Origin: Mesorhizobium sp.
GTDB lineage: Bacteria > Pseudomonadota > Alphaproteobacteria > Rhizobiales > Rhizobiaceae
Direction of reading: 5' to 3'
Length of the DNA stretch: 64,000 nucleotides
Assembly: GCA_004020645.1 (NCBI GenBank)
Contig: SAQL01000016.1
Span: 92,813 to 156,812 of the forward strand
Part shown: piece by piece, positions 34,136 to 43,013 of the stretch
Layout of the letters: each line of letters starts with the position of its first letter
Position numbering within the stretch: the first letter of the stretch is position 1
Program-made: the position numbers and the translations under genes
Notes under the pieces: generated by a model
Seen by the model: the letters and a program-made list of their open reading frames with translations, nothing else
Databases searched by the model: none
What the model was told of the DNA's origin: nothing

Positions 34136-35238
34136 TGTCTGTCGCGCTTTCCGAGGGTGATGGCGGCACGCAGTCCGTCGCGGCCGAACTGCGCCATGTT
34201 CATGAAGATGCCGTAAGGCACGGGAATGTTGGCGGCATCAAGAATGGTCTCCTGTCTCTCGTCTTCGACCCAGGGATCGTGGATCAGGATATGGTCGCCG
34301 TCGTCGCCAATGGCCAGCACCCAGTGCGGAACCTTCTTGCCGAACATCAGGAAGCCGCTGATCAGGACCAACACCAATTTCCCCTCGGCGATCGCGGTGC
34401 GGATATCGTCGATGGCGAATGGACGGTAATTCACCGGGATGCCGTAAAGTTCCGCGCGCCGGCGAAAGTCGACCTGCGCCAGTTCCATCACCCGGCGCTT
34501 GTCGTGGCTGCGCACCGACTGCAGGAACAGCGCGCCATGGAAGGAGACATATATCTCGGCAGAGAGCCCGCTTTCGTGGCCGGCAACGGCGAGGCCGAAC
34601 GGCTCGCAGCCGCCAGGCCCCGACATCATGAAAACGGTGGTCGCCTCGCGCCACAAACGGATTTCCATGACCGGGTCGGGCACGAAGCCGGGCTCGAAAT
34701 TGGCCATTGCCATCATCAGGCAGCACGGGCCGCAGGTGAATTCGCAGGTCTGCTGGTAGAACGGCACCCTGGTGGCGACCGGAATGTCGCCCCGCAAGGT
34801 CTTTTCGTAGCGCAGCGCCGTGGCGCCGTCCTCGTAATAGCCCGGTTCGCGGCCGATCTTGCGGTAGCCGCTCTGCTCGTAGATGCGAATGGCTCGGCTG
34901 TTGTCCTCGCGCACCTCGAGGCGCAGCATCATGCGGTTGTGTTCGAAGGCGGTCTCCTCCGCCGATGCCAGCAGCATGCGGCCAATGCCGAGCCCGGCGA
35001 AAAGGGGACCGATGGCGATGGAATAAAGCCGCGCGACGCCGCTGCCTTTGCGAAACAGCACGACCGCATAGCCGGCGACGCGGCCGTCGCTTTCGGCAAC
35101 CAGCAGCTCGGCACTTTCGCGTTCGATCAACTGGCGAAAGGAGCGGCGGGAAATGCGATCGCTCGAGAAAACAGCCTTCTCGATGACGGCGAGGTCATCG
35201 ACGTCGGACGCGCGGGCCATGCGAATCTCGGCAGGCAT
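34132..35238 (-). CDS. GNAT acetyltransferase fused to C39-family peptidase
   Basis: 368 residues in two domains. Residues 1-150 are a GNAT fold with the acetyl-CoA loop GLGIGRML, preceded by LYSIAIGPLFA and followed by RLEVREDNSRAIRIYEQSGY. Residues 155-368 are a papain-like C39 domain: YQQTCEFTCGP with catalytic Cys169 and the oxyanion Gln, and the C-terminal HWVLAIGDDG with its His, followed by HDPW. No signal peptide is visible, so it acts in the cytoplasm. The gene precedes the RimK-like ligase with an ATGA overlap. One domain may cleave and the other acetylate a peptide that the ligase builds. Confidence 0.9.
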   Translation of the reverse strand: MPAEIRMARASDVDDLAVIEKAVFSSDRISRRSFRQLIERESAELLVAESDGRVAGYAVVLFRKGSGVARLYSIAIGPLFAGLGIGRMLLASAEETAFEHNRMMLRLEVREDNSRAIRIYEQSGYRKIGREPGYYEDGATALRYEKTLRGDIPVATRVPFYQQTCEFTCGPCCLMMAMANFEPGFVPDPVMEIRLWREATTVFMMSGPGGCEPFGLAVAGHESGLSAEIYVSFHGALFLQSVRSHDKRRVMELAQVDFRRRAELYGIPVNYRPFAIDDIRTAIAEGKLVLVLISGFLMFGKKVPHWVLAIGDDGDHILIHDPWVEDERQETILDAANIPVPYGIFMNMAQFGRDGLRAAITLGKRDRQ

Positions 35239-35378
35239 GCGGGCTCAGAAAACCTCGATTGCGTTGTGGAAAAGGCCCTGGTCAGAGGTGTCGACAACAC
35301 AGCCGAAGCGCCAGCATCCGTCAAGCGCTATCGCATCCTGATTCGGGCTCAATTGTGACAGTTTCGCCGGGTGAATGG

Positions 35379-35474
35379 CCCCGAAAATCGAAATCGATTT
35401 TCGGAAAGGATCATGCGCAAAAATTAAAGTGCTACAGCGTCCTTTGCGCGTCCGAAGGACGCGCGGCGCTGTAG
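35379..35474. repeat. double palindromic repeat, family A copy 1
   Basis: CCCGAAAATCG...CGATTTTCGG, then AAAGGATCATGCGC, then CTACAGCG...CGCTGTAG with an inner GCGCGTCC / GGACGCGC stem. A homologous copy is at 54602-54704. It lies upstream of the GNAT-C39 gene, between it and the anti-sigma gene. Confidence 0.8.
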
Positions 35475-35501
35475 ACGCAACCTTTGAAAAACAGGCGCAG
35501 C

Positions 35502-36293
35502 TCAGCTGGCCAGCCCGGCAAGAAGCTGGCTGTAGGCGCTCTTCGCCACCGCAGTCAGCTGTGCGCGCGGCAGCGATCCGACGACGGCGCAGCCATAGCC
35601 CTTATCCAGCCAGTAGACGGCCTCGGGGCCGTTCTCTTCCGACTCATAGGTGCCCTTGGCCTTCTCGGCCGATTCGGCAGTGACGAACAACGAGATGCGC
35701 TCGCCTTTGTCGTCCTCATAAAGCAGCATCGCGGCCTTGCTCTCGCCAGCGGGCAGCAGCCGGCCGCCGACGAGCTGGAATCCTTGCGCTGCCAGATCCG
35801 GTGCGACCAGCTTCAGGCCGACCCGATTGGACAGCCAGGTCTGCAGATGATCCTTGTCGCTGGCGGGCACTTCCACCGCATGCCGCTGCTCGGCGGCATA
35901 GATGACATGGGCTGCGATCGCCTGCTCGGCGAGCTGGTCCTCGGCGGGGTCTTCCAGACCGAGATGGTCGATGCCGGCGAAATAACCGCCAACACCGCCA
36001 ATGGCCAGCATCGCCGCTGCGGCAGCCGGGAGCCACCAGCGCGAGCGCATTGGTACCGTCTTGACCGGCGCCTCGCCGAACACGATCTTTTGCAACCGCG
36101 CCGGCACCGGCTCGTCGAGCACGCCGGCGAAGGCGGCACGAAGCGCTGCGCGGTCGGCGACATAGCGGGCGCTTCTCGCCTTCATTTCAGGATTGGCATC
36201 GAGCCAGACGTCATAGGCCACGCGCTCGTCAACCGGCAACTCGCCATCGAGGGCCATGTGGATGTCGCGTTCGGAAAAATCGCGCCGGGTCAT
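35502..36293 (-). CDS. membrane anti-sigma factor
   Basis: 263 residues. The cytoplasmic N-terminal part (1-85) begins RDFSERDIHMALDGELPVDE, the pattern of anti-sigma domains. One transmembrane helix covers about 87-108 (WWLPAAAAAMLAIGGVGGYF). The periplasmic part follows (residues 109-263). It overlaps the ECF sigma gene by ATGA on the same strand, as sigma/anti-sigma pairs do. The signal it senses is unknown, and no zinc-binding H-x3-C-x2-C motif is seen. Confidence 0.88.
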   Translation of the reverse strand: MTRRDFSERDIHMALDGELPVDERVAYDVWLDANPEMKARSARYVADRAALRAAFAGVLDEPVPARLQKIVFGEAPVKTVPMRSRWWLPAAAAAMLAIGGVGGYFAGIDHLGLEDPAEDQLAEQAIAAHVIYAAEQRHAVEVPASDKDHLQTWLSNRVGLKLVAPDLAAQGFQLVGGRLLPAGESKAAMLLYEDDKGERISLFVTAESAEKAKGTYESEENGPEAVYWLDKGYGCAVVGSLPRAQLTAVAKSAYSQLLAGLAS

Positions 36294-36808
36294 TTCTCGA
36301 CGATCCTTATCGCCCGGCGACGCGCGGCGTCATCCAGCAGCCCGCGCAACTCATCACGCCCTCGCGCGATGCGCGACATCAGCGTTCCGGCCGGCACGCC
36401 GAGGATGGTGGCGGCTTCGGCATAGGAAAAGCCTTCAATGGCGACCATGACCAGTGCTGCGCGCCGATCGGGGCTCATCGCCTGCAAGGCGTCGATAATT
36501 TCGCGCGACGCGATGCTCTCCACCTGCTCGGCTGGTGCTGCCTGGGCCTCGCTCGCTTCCAGCGGCAGCATCGCGGCTTCGCCGCGCCGGTTCACCTTGC
36601 GCATCTGATCGATGAACAAATGATGCATGATCGTAAACAGCCACCTCCTGGGGCTTTCTCCAGTCTGCCAATTGTCGAGCCGCACAAGCGCCCGTTCGAG
36701 ACAGTCCTGAACGAGATCGTCGGCGGAATCGCGGTCGCGCAGCAGCGAGCGCGCATAACGGCGCAGGCGTGGTATTTCGCCCAGGATTGCTGCCTTCTTT
36801 TCGTCCAT
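36290..36808 (-). CDS. ECF-type RNA polymerase sigma factor
   Basis: 172 residues. Region 2 is clear (YARSLLRDRDSADDLVQDCL, then PRRWLFTIMHHLFIDQMRK), as is region 4 (LQAMSPDRRAALVMVAIEGF, then SYAEAATILGVPAGTLMSRI). There is no region 3, as usual for the ECF group. Its partner anti-sigma factor is encoded directly downstream. The two genes very likely share an autoregulated promoter upstream of 36808, but I could not pick out an obvious motif there. Confidence 0.93.
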   Translation of the reverse strand: MDEKKAAILGEIPRLRRYARSLLRDRDSADDLVQDCLERALVRLDNWQTGESPRRWLFTIMHHLFIDQMRKVNRRGEAAMLPLEASEAQAAPAEQVESIASREIIDALQAMSPDRRAALVMVAIEGFSYAEAATILGVPAGTLMSRIARGRDELRGLLDDAARRRAIRIVEK

Positions 36809-36964
36809 GACCGCTGGTTCTGAGGTCGCCCTTGTTCATCCGATTGAACGCGTCTTCACGGCGCGGCGCAAGCGGCCAGCGCGAAGCGGTCCGCCGCCCC
36901 AGCCACCCAAGCAATAAGACAACGCGGCCGGCAGGCGATTTATTCCCGGTTAGATTGAAAACCG

Positions 36965-39718
36965 TTAGCTATTGCTCGTCCGAAGCTTTTCCCTCGCTGC
37001 TCTTGTCAGCAGCCGCTGATAAAACAGGCCGATGCCGATCAGCACCGCGCCGAGGCCGATGAAGGACAGCGCCCTCAGCACGCCCTCCAGTTCCGACATG
37101 TCGAAGAGGAAGACCTTCAACACGGCGACCGAGATCAGCGCGGCCGACGCGATGCGCAGCACCTGCGACTTCAGCCAGACGCCGGCGGTGAGCAGCGCCA
37201 CACCAATGATCAGCCACAGCGCGGAATAGGTGTAGGTCTCAAGCTGGCCGAGCCCGCTCCACAGGCCGATGAACTCGCCCTTGAACAGCCGCCGGACCGA
37301 CAGCGTCGCGTAAGCGAAGGCAAGCAGCGCCGCCACCAGCGCCAGCATCGCGGCATACCATTTCGGCCTGACGTCACGCGTACAGAGCGCAAGCCCGCCG
37401 GCAGCGGCGGCCGGCAAGAGATAGGCGAGGAACAGCAGGTTGAACACCACGATTCGCCCGGTTGATTCGTCAGTAAACAGCGGGTTCAGCGCCACAAAAT
37501 GCTGGATGACGATGAACGCGACCGAGACCACGCCCGCAGCAAGCGAACCATAGCGCAGCACCGAGCTTGGCGAGCGCATGTCGATGGCGACCAGGATGGC
37601 GCCGGCGCCGATGGCGATCAGCGTATAGATCGCCTGCTCGGCGAGCGTGATGGCACCCGTGTCGATGACGCCGCCATGCATGGCGTGGCGCACCAATATG
37701 GCAACCGTGAGCAGCGCAAACAGTGCTGCGCCCGCTTCCATGGCGAGGCGTGGCCGACCATTTGTGGTGCGGGCAAGCTGCCAGGCGGCAAAGCCGAAGG
37801 CAAGCGCCGGCACGCCGTAGCCCGGCAGCAGCCAGTTGAACACCGGCGTCGTCGACAGGAATTCGGCGCCGACAATTGTCGGATCGAAGGCGACGCGGCC
37901 GAGTACGGCGATGACCGCGCCGACCGAAATCCAGCCGAGCACCGGATAGGCGCGCCAGCGGGTGGCCAGCGCCGGCACGATGGCCGCGGCACCCAGGAGG
38001 ATGGTGGTCCAGCCGGCCCCGAAGGCCATGTAGATCATCAGCAAGGCGGCGACTGCTGCCCCGGCAAGCGCGAAGGAGACGGCAGCACCGCCCTGTAGCG
38101 GCGGCTCTTCACCGCGCGCGACCCACTCGCCGCCGGCGGCGAAGACCACGACCAGAAGGGCTGCAACCGCCGCGTAGACAAGATCGCGGTCGAGATTGCC
38201 GAAGGTGAACCAGAGCGCCAACAGAATCACCAGCGGCGCGACAGCGCCCCATGCCGCCCATGAGCCGGCGCGGATTTGTGCCGAGGCGGCAAATTTGCGC
38301 GCAGCCCAGAATCCGGCGCCGATGAACATAAGTCCAAGAAAGATACCGATCCTGAGCATCAGCGTATCGGCAACTGCCGCCGGCAGACCTTCGACGTCGA
38401 GAACGCCACCTGAAAAATCTGAAGCGACTGAGGTTGGCGGAATGATGCCGAGATAGACCAGCACCGTCGCCAGCCCTGCGGCGTGCAGAAGCGCCAGCGC
38501 CAGCGGCCGGTAGAGCGCTACCACGACCAGGGCTGCGATAAGGGCTGCTCCCGGCAGAGCATCGCCGGCAGCGTATGCCGGGTCGACGAACAACGCCATC
38601 GCCGAAAGGCCGACGAAGAAGCCAGGTGCGATCGACGGCCAGTCGAAGCCCCTGGCGGGCTCTGCTTCGCCACCGCGACGGCCGAGCCAGACGAAGGCAA
38701 GCACGGCCAGGGTCACCGCATTGATGAAGAGGATGACAGGCAGGTTCGTGCCCGGCGGATCAGTCATGTAAAGAATGGTCCAGAGGCCGGTGCCGACGAA
38801 CGCTGCCGCCATCAGCAATTTCCAGTCGCGCAGCCGGGCGATGATGCCGGTGGCGGCGAGCACAATCGCCAAATAGCCGAACAGAGCCCAAGGATTCGGC
38901 GCCTGCGAGGCGACCAGCATCGGCGTCACCACCGCGCCGAGCAGACCGATGCCGGCTAGCGCCTGACCGTGGACGAGGGCGGCCGCGATGGTCGCCACAC
39001 CGATGGCGCCGAGCAGCGTGAAGGCGAGCGCCGGCCCGATGAAGCCGTAAACGCCATGCGCGGCATAAACCGTACCGAACAGGATGAAAGCACCGGCCGC
39101 CGTCAGGATCGCTGGAATATAGGCGCCGGCGACGCCCTGCACCGGCACCCTGAAGCCGGTGCGGCGGATGAACTCGCCAACGGCGACCAGCACCAGCCCG
39201 AGCATTGCTGCCATGCTCAGCCGCACGCCGGGACCGAAAATGCCGGCCTCGATGGTGTAGCGGATCAGGAACAGGCCGCCCAGCGCCAGCGCGATGCCGC
39301 CGACCCAGACCGCCCATCGGGTGCCGAGCGCCGTTTCAATGTCAGGCTTTTGCGTCGCTTTCGCCGTCGCGGCGGCCGGTTGCGCAGGTGCAGATCCAGC
39401 CGGCGCCGCTTCGCCCGCAGCCCACGGTCCGGATGCAATCTCCCCGGCTTCAATCTCTGTGGACGGCTTTTCCTCAGCCTCGCCCGCCGATGACGGGACA
39501 ATATCGGTCACGGCCACTACTGCCGCGTCTGCTGGCATGCTGTCGTTTGCGGCCGGTTCTACCGGCTTGGCCTGCGGCGGGGCTACATGCTCGCCCGAAA
39601 GCACGAGGCTGCGCAGCGCACCAAGTTCGCGCTCGATCAGGCCGATGCGGCTCTGCTGGCGCGAGATAATGACGAACAGCGCGATGATCGCGACGAGGCC
39701 GATCAGGGTTTCGAACAT
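36965..39718 (-). CDS. DUF2339 polytopic membrane protein
   Basis: About 917 residues from ATG 39718, which follows GGGGGAACC; the longer ORF adds 47 residues of poor quality. The start is a membrane helix (FETLIGLVAIIALFVIISRQ) followed by a coiled segment IERELGALRSLV, as in DUF2339 proteins. An Ala/Pro-rich linker (about 50-120) leads to about 24 membrane helices with the shared motif ALGTRWAVWVGGIALALGG. The family is widespread but its function is unknown. Confidence 0.9.
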   Translation of the reverse strand: MFETLIGLVAIIALFVIISRQQSRIGLIERELGALRSLVLSGEHVAPPQAKPVEPAANDSMPADAAVVAVTDIVPSSAGEAEEKPSTEIEAGEIASGPWAAGEAAPAGSAPAQPAAATAKATQKPDIETALGTRWAVWVGGIALALGGLFLIRYTIEAGIFGPGVRLSMAAMLGLVLVAVGEFIRRTGFRVPVQGVAGAYIPAILTAAGAFILFGTVYAAHGVYGFIGPALAFTLLGAIGVATIAAALVHGQALAGIGLLGAVVTPMLVASQAPNPWALFGYLAIVLAATGIIARLRDWKLLMAAAFVGTGLWTILYMTDPPGTNLPVILFINAVTLAVLAFVWLGRRGGEAEPARGFDWPSIAPGFFVGLSAMALFVDPAYAAGDALPGAALIAALVVVALYRPLALALLHAAGLATVLVYLGIIPPTSVASDFSGGVLDVEGLPAAVADTLMLRIGIFLGLMFIGAGFWAARKFAASAQIRAGSWAAWGAVAPLVILLALWFTFGNLDRDLVYAAVAALLVVVFAAGGEWVARGEEPPLQGGAAVSFALAGAAVAALLMIYMAFGAGWTTILLGAAAIVPALATRWRAYPVLGWISVGAVIAVLGRVAFDPTIVGAEFLSTTPVFNWLLPGYGVPALAFGFAAWQLARTTNGRPRLAMEAGAALFALLTVAILVRHAMHGGVIDTGAITLAEQAIYTLIAIGAGAILVAIDMRSPSSVLRYGSLAAGVVSVAFIVIQHFVALNPLFTDESTGRIVVFNLLFLAYLLPAAAAGGLALCTRDVRPKWYAAMLALVAALLAFAYATLSVRRLFKGEFIGLWSGLGQLETYTYSALWLIIGVALLTAGVWLKSQVLRIASAALISVAVLKVFLFDMSELEGVLRALSFIGLGAVLIGIGLFYQRLLTRAAREKLRTSNS

Positions 39719-39782
39719 GGCGGTTCCCCCAAAACCAAGCCAGTAGTCACTGACAAATACGGCGGCCAGACGGCCAGCCGAG

Positions 39783-40301
39783 TCAGCGCGCCGCCAGATT
39801 GGCGGCCGGAAAGATCGAGCACGTTTCGGTGCCGAAAGCCAGCAGCTTGCCGTTGGCATCCTTCAGCGTCGCTTCCGAAACCGCCAATGTGCGGCCCTTG
39901 TGCACCACCCTACCCTCGCACACCACCTCGCCGGTCTTCGGCGTGATCGGCCGTGTCAGGTTCACCTTGAATTCCGCCGTCGTATAGGCCTCGCCCTTCT
40001 CCAGCAGCGTTTGCACCGCGCAGGCAAGAGCCGAATCCAGCAGCGTCGCGGCCCAGCCGCCATGCACCCCACCCAGCGGATTGAGATAGCGCTCGTTCGG
40101 CAGGCCGCGGAACACCGCGCGTCCTTCCGACACTTCGGTCAGGTCGAAACTGAGCTGGAACGAAATCGGCGGCGCCGGGTATTTGTTGTCGATAATGCGC
40201 TGGAGCAATTCCAGGCCGGTGTATTCGATGATGTCGCCGTGCGGAATGGTGCCGAGGCCGAGCGGCGAAACCCGGCCGGGATAGAGCTCCACTTCGCTCA
40301 T
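39783..40301 (-). CDS. PaaI-family hotdog thioesterase
   Basis: 172 residues from ATG 40301 (M-S-E-V-E-L-Y-P-G); the longer open frame lacks support. The hotdog motif HGGWAATLLDSALACAVQT is present, with the Gly-Gly catalytic region just before the central helix, and TAEFKVNLTRPI gives the following strands. Such enzymes hydrolyse phenylacetyl-CoA or other acyl-CoAs in the cytoplasm. It lies 31 bp downstream of recO on the same strand, so it may be its co-transcribed neighbour. Confidence 0.85.
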   Translation of the reverse strand: MSEVELYPGRVSPLGLGTIPHGDIIEYTGLELLQRIIDNKYPAPPISFQLSFDLTEVSEGRAVFRGLPNERYLNPLGGVHGGWAATLLDSALACAVQTLLEKGEAYTTAEFKVNLTRPITPKTGEVVCEGRVVHKGRTLAVSEATLKDANGKLLAFGTETCSIFPAANLAAR

Positions 40302-40332
40302 CTGGTGATTTCTCCGGCTGCGGGTTCTTCGA

Positions 40333-41073
40333 TCAGGGTCTTGCCGGCGCATGGTGCTTGCGCAAGGCGGCGAGGAAGCCGGCGCGGGCGCCGGGCGCCT
40401 CGATGCCGCGCGGTTCGTAGACGTGGCGGGTAAAAAAGAAGCCGGTCAGCCGGAAGGCGTCCTCGATCGCCGCCGGATCGGCGCGCAGGCCGGAGCCGCG
40501 CTGCAGGAATGCGGGGAGCACCAGCATCTTGTCGCGCCATGGCGCGCCGGCCTGGCGCGACACGGCGCGCCCGGACTTCGGCGAGACATAGGCAAGGTCC
40601 TGCCTGGCGCCGGTCGCGGCACACTGGCTGAGATCGAGGCCGAAGCCGAGTTCGTCGAGAATCAGCAATTCGAAGCGTGCTACCAGCTCGCCGGCGGCGT
40701 CCGCATCGTCGAGGTGAGCGATCATCACGGCCAGCGTCTCGTAGAGACCGTCATGGGCGTCGCGCTCGGGCAGCAGGCGCAGATGCGCAGCCATGGTCTG
40801 CAGCCCATAGATGGCGACGGCGCTGTCCATGAGCCGGGCGGCGTTCATCTCGATCGCCTCGGCCTGAAAGGTGCCAAGATGTTCGTCGAGCCGCGCCCGC
40901 CACAACAGGTCGACGCGGTTGCCGGGCTGCAGCACCGGCTGCTGCTTGCGCGAGCGGCCGCCGCGCACAAGGCCGAGGTGGCGGCCATGCGCACGCGTCA
41001 TGACCTCAAGAATGGCGCTGGTTTCGCCATGCTTGCGGGTGCCGAGAATGATTCCCTCGTCGCGCCATTCCAT
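40333..41073 (-). CDS. recO: DNA repair protein RecO
   Basis: 246 residues. The OB-fold N-terminus MEWRDEGIILGTRKHGETSA and the conserved GLVRGGRSRKQQP are typical, and the helical C-terminal part ends in HVYEPRG. RecO loads RecA on single-stranded DNA together with RecR in the RecF pathway. In Rhizobiales it commonly follows rnc and era on the same strand; here the APH-family gene intervenes. Confidence 0.93.
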   Translation of the reverse strand: MEWRDEGIILGTRKHGETSAILEVMTRAHGRHLGLVRGGRSRKQQPVLQPGNRVDLLWRARLDEHLGTFQAEAIEMNAARLMDSAVAIYGLQTMAAHLRLLPERDAHDGLYETLAVMIAHLDDADAAGELVARFELLILDELGFGLDLSQCAATGARQDLAYVSPKSGRAVSRQAGAPWRDKMLVLPAFLQRGSGLRADPAAIEDAFRLTGFFFTRHVYEPRGIEAPGARAGFLAALRKHHAPARP

Positions 41074-41114
41074 GAACGGAGCTTGTCACCGCTTCGGTGG
41101 CGAAATCAAGTTTT

Positions 41115-42038
41115 TCAGGCGCTGTGTGGGTGCCCTCCGCGGCGGTCCGCGCGGAGGTGATCGGCAAGCACTTCATTGATCACGCGTCGCGACTTTTCAA
41201 CTTCGACCGGATTGATGTCTATATGTCCGGCTACCGTGATCAGCGCTTTCCACAGCGTCCAGCCACGGCCTCGCGCCCAGCTTGCCTCATCGGCCTGAAG
41301 AGCCGCGCGAAACACCTCTCGGCTTTTTCCCTCGAAGAGCGTCCATGCAATCGCCAAGTCGCACGAGGGATCGCCCACGCCCGAAGTCCCGAAGTCGATC
41401 ACGGCGCTCAAAGCGCCTTGCCTGACCAACAGGTTTCCCCAACTGACGTCACCGTGGAACCAGACGGGCGCGCGATGCCATGTCGCGGCAAGCGCTGCTT
41501 CCCACACCGCACTCGCGGCGCCAGTGTCGATCTTGCCGTCGAGGGCCGCAATTGCCTGCCGGGTCTCGCCGTCATAGACGCTCAGTGGTCCGCCGCGAAA
41601 AAAGTTGTGCTGCCCTGGCGCCGGTCCACCGGCGGGATCGATCTGTTGCAGGGCGACCAGGAATTGGGCCAGGACGGACGCAAATTGCGGAAGGCTGGCA
41701 ATACGCTCCAGCGTCGCCGTCTCGCCTTCGATCCAGCGGTAGATGGACCAATGCCAGGGATAGTCGTCGGCCGGGGCGCCCATCGCCAGCGGGACCGGGA
41801 CAGGCAGCGGCAGCAGAGGCGCAAGCCTTGGCAGCCAGCGATGTTCCTTTTCCACTTGCAAGGCATAGGCCGCCGCACTCGGCAGCCTCACCAGCATATG
41901 GTCTCCGAGATGAAAGGTCCTGTTGTCCCATCCGCCTGATGAAACCGGCCGGACAGCAAGATCCTTCCATCGGGGAAATTGCGTGGCGACCAACCGGCTC
42001 ACGAGGGCTGTGTCGATAGTGACTTGGTGTTTGAGCAT
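41115..42038 (-). CDS. aminoglycoside phosphotransferase-family kinase
   Basis: 307 residues from ATG 42038. The kinase-like fold is complete: the ATP loop VSSGGWDNRTFHLGD, the catalytic HGDVSWGNLL and the metal-binding DFGTSGVGDPSCDLA. It phosphorylates a small molecule, possibly an aminoglycoside, homoserine or choline-like substrate, and the family does not tell which. It sits between era and recO, an accessory insertion in a conserved block. Its likely start codon lies inside a palindromic repeat that fills the era-to-APH gap. Confidence 0.85.
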   Translation of the reverse strand: MLKHQVTIDTALVSRLVATQFPRWKDLAVRPVSSGGWDNRTFHLGDHMLVRLPSAAAYALQVEKEHRWLPRLAPLLPLPVPVPLAMGAPADDYPWHWSIYRWIEGETATLERIASLPQFASVLAQFLVALQQIDPAGGPAPGQHNFFRGGPLSVYDGETRQAIAALDGKIDTGAASAVWEAALAATWHRAPVWFHGDVSWGNLLVRQGALSAVIDFGTSGVGDPSCDLAIAWTLFEGKSREVFRAALQADEASWARGRGWTLWKALITVAGHIDINPVEVEKSRRVINEVLADHLRADRRGGHPHSA

Positions 42039-42081
42039 GATCTTTTCCGAAAACCGGCTCCCACTTTTCGGGAACATGCTC
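42033..42081. repeat. palindromic rhizobial repeat spanning the era-APH junction
   Basis: Arms GAGCATG (42033-42039) and CATGCTC (42075-42081) enclose TTTTCCGAAAACCGG and CCACTTTTCGGGA. The right end supplies the last base of the era stop TAG. The left end contains the ATG used by the kinase gene. A degenerate copy is at 9729-9760. Confidence 0.85.
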
Positions 42082-43013
42082 TAATGCGGAAACTCCAGCC
42101 CCATCTCGCGATAGCGCTCGGGGTCGTCGCCCCAGTTCTCGCGCACCTTGACGAACAGGAAAAGATGCACCTTCTGTTCGAGGATACCGGATATCTCCAT
42201 GCGTGCCGCCTGGCCGATGGCACGGATCGTCTCGCCCTTGTGGCCGAGCACGATCTTCTTCTGGCTGTCACGCTCGACATAGATGGTCTGGTCGATGCGC
42301 ACCGAGCCGTCCTTCTTCTCTTCCCATTTCTCCGTCTCAATATGGGAGGAATAGGGCAGTTCCTGATGCAGCCTGAGATAGAGCTTTTCGCGAGTGATCT
42401 CCGCCGCCAGCTGACGCATCGGCAGGTCGGAGATCTGGTCCTCCGGGTAATACCAGGGGCCGGGAGGCAGGGTTTCGGCCAGATAGTCGAGCAGGTCCTT
42501 GCAACCCGACCCGGTTAGCGCCGAGACCATGAAGGTGCGCTTGAAGGGCACCCTTTCATTCGCTGCCGCGGACATGGCCAGCAGCGCCTCGGGCTTGACC
42601 CGGTCGACCTTGTTGAGGATCAGCACCATCGGCTGGCGGACATCCTTCAGCCGTTCGAGGATCGCGTCAGCATCGCCCCTGATGCCGCGCTCGGCGTCGA
42701 TCAGCAACAGCACGATGTCGGCGTCCTTGGCGCCGCCCCAGGCGGTCGTCACCATCGCCGTGTCCAACCGCCGCTTCGGCTTGAAGATGCCCGGCGTGTC
42801 GACGAAGACGATCTGTGCGTTATTGTGGATGGCGATGCCGCGCACGATGGCGCGCGTCGTCTGCACCTTGTGGGTGACGATCGACACCTTGGCGCCGACC
42901 AGTTGGTTGACCAGCGTCGATTTCCCCGCATTGGGCGCGCCGATCAGCGCAACGAAGCCAGAATGCGTGGTGGCGGCTTCTGTTGCCGGCGGGACGCCTT
43001 CGGTGGCGGTCAT
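42081..43013 (-). CDS. era: GTPase Era
   Basis: 310 residues. The G motifs are complete: GAPNAGKST (about 25-33), DTPGIFKPKRRLD, and NKVDRV for guanine recognition. The C-terminal KH domain is recognised by QKKIVLGHKGETIRAIG. Era binds the 3' end of 16S rRNA during 30S assembly. Its start overlaps the rnc stop as ATGA. Its TAG stop runs directly into a palindromic repeat. Confidence 0.96.
   Translation of the reverse strand: MTATEGVPPATEAATTHSGFVALIGAPNAGKSTLVNQLVGAKVSIVTHKVQTTRAIVRGIAIHNNAQIVFVDTPGIFKPKRRLDTAMVTTAWGGAKDADIVLLLIDAERGIRGDADAILERLKDVRQPMVLILNKVDRVKPEALLAMSAAANERVPFKRTFMVSALTGSGCKDLLDYLAETLPPGPWYYPEDQISDLPMRQLAAEITREKLYLRLHQELPYSSHIETEKWEEKKDGSVRIDQTIYVERDSQKKIVLGHKGETIRAIGQAARMEISGILEQKVHLFLFVKVRENWGDDPERYREMGLEFPH

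Noticed and set aside
32636..34216. 526-codon plus-strand frame over the RimK-like gene
   Set aside because: Antisense to the ATP-grasp ligase. Product has no recognisable fold and is Arg/Asp-biased.
35238..35378. Search for a small precursor-peptide gene next to the GNAT-C39 gene
   Set aside because: Short frames here have no ribosome site, no double-glycine leader and no family resemblance, so I claim no substrate gene.
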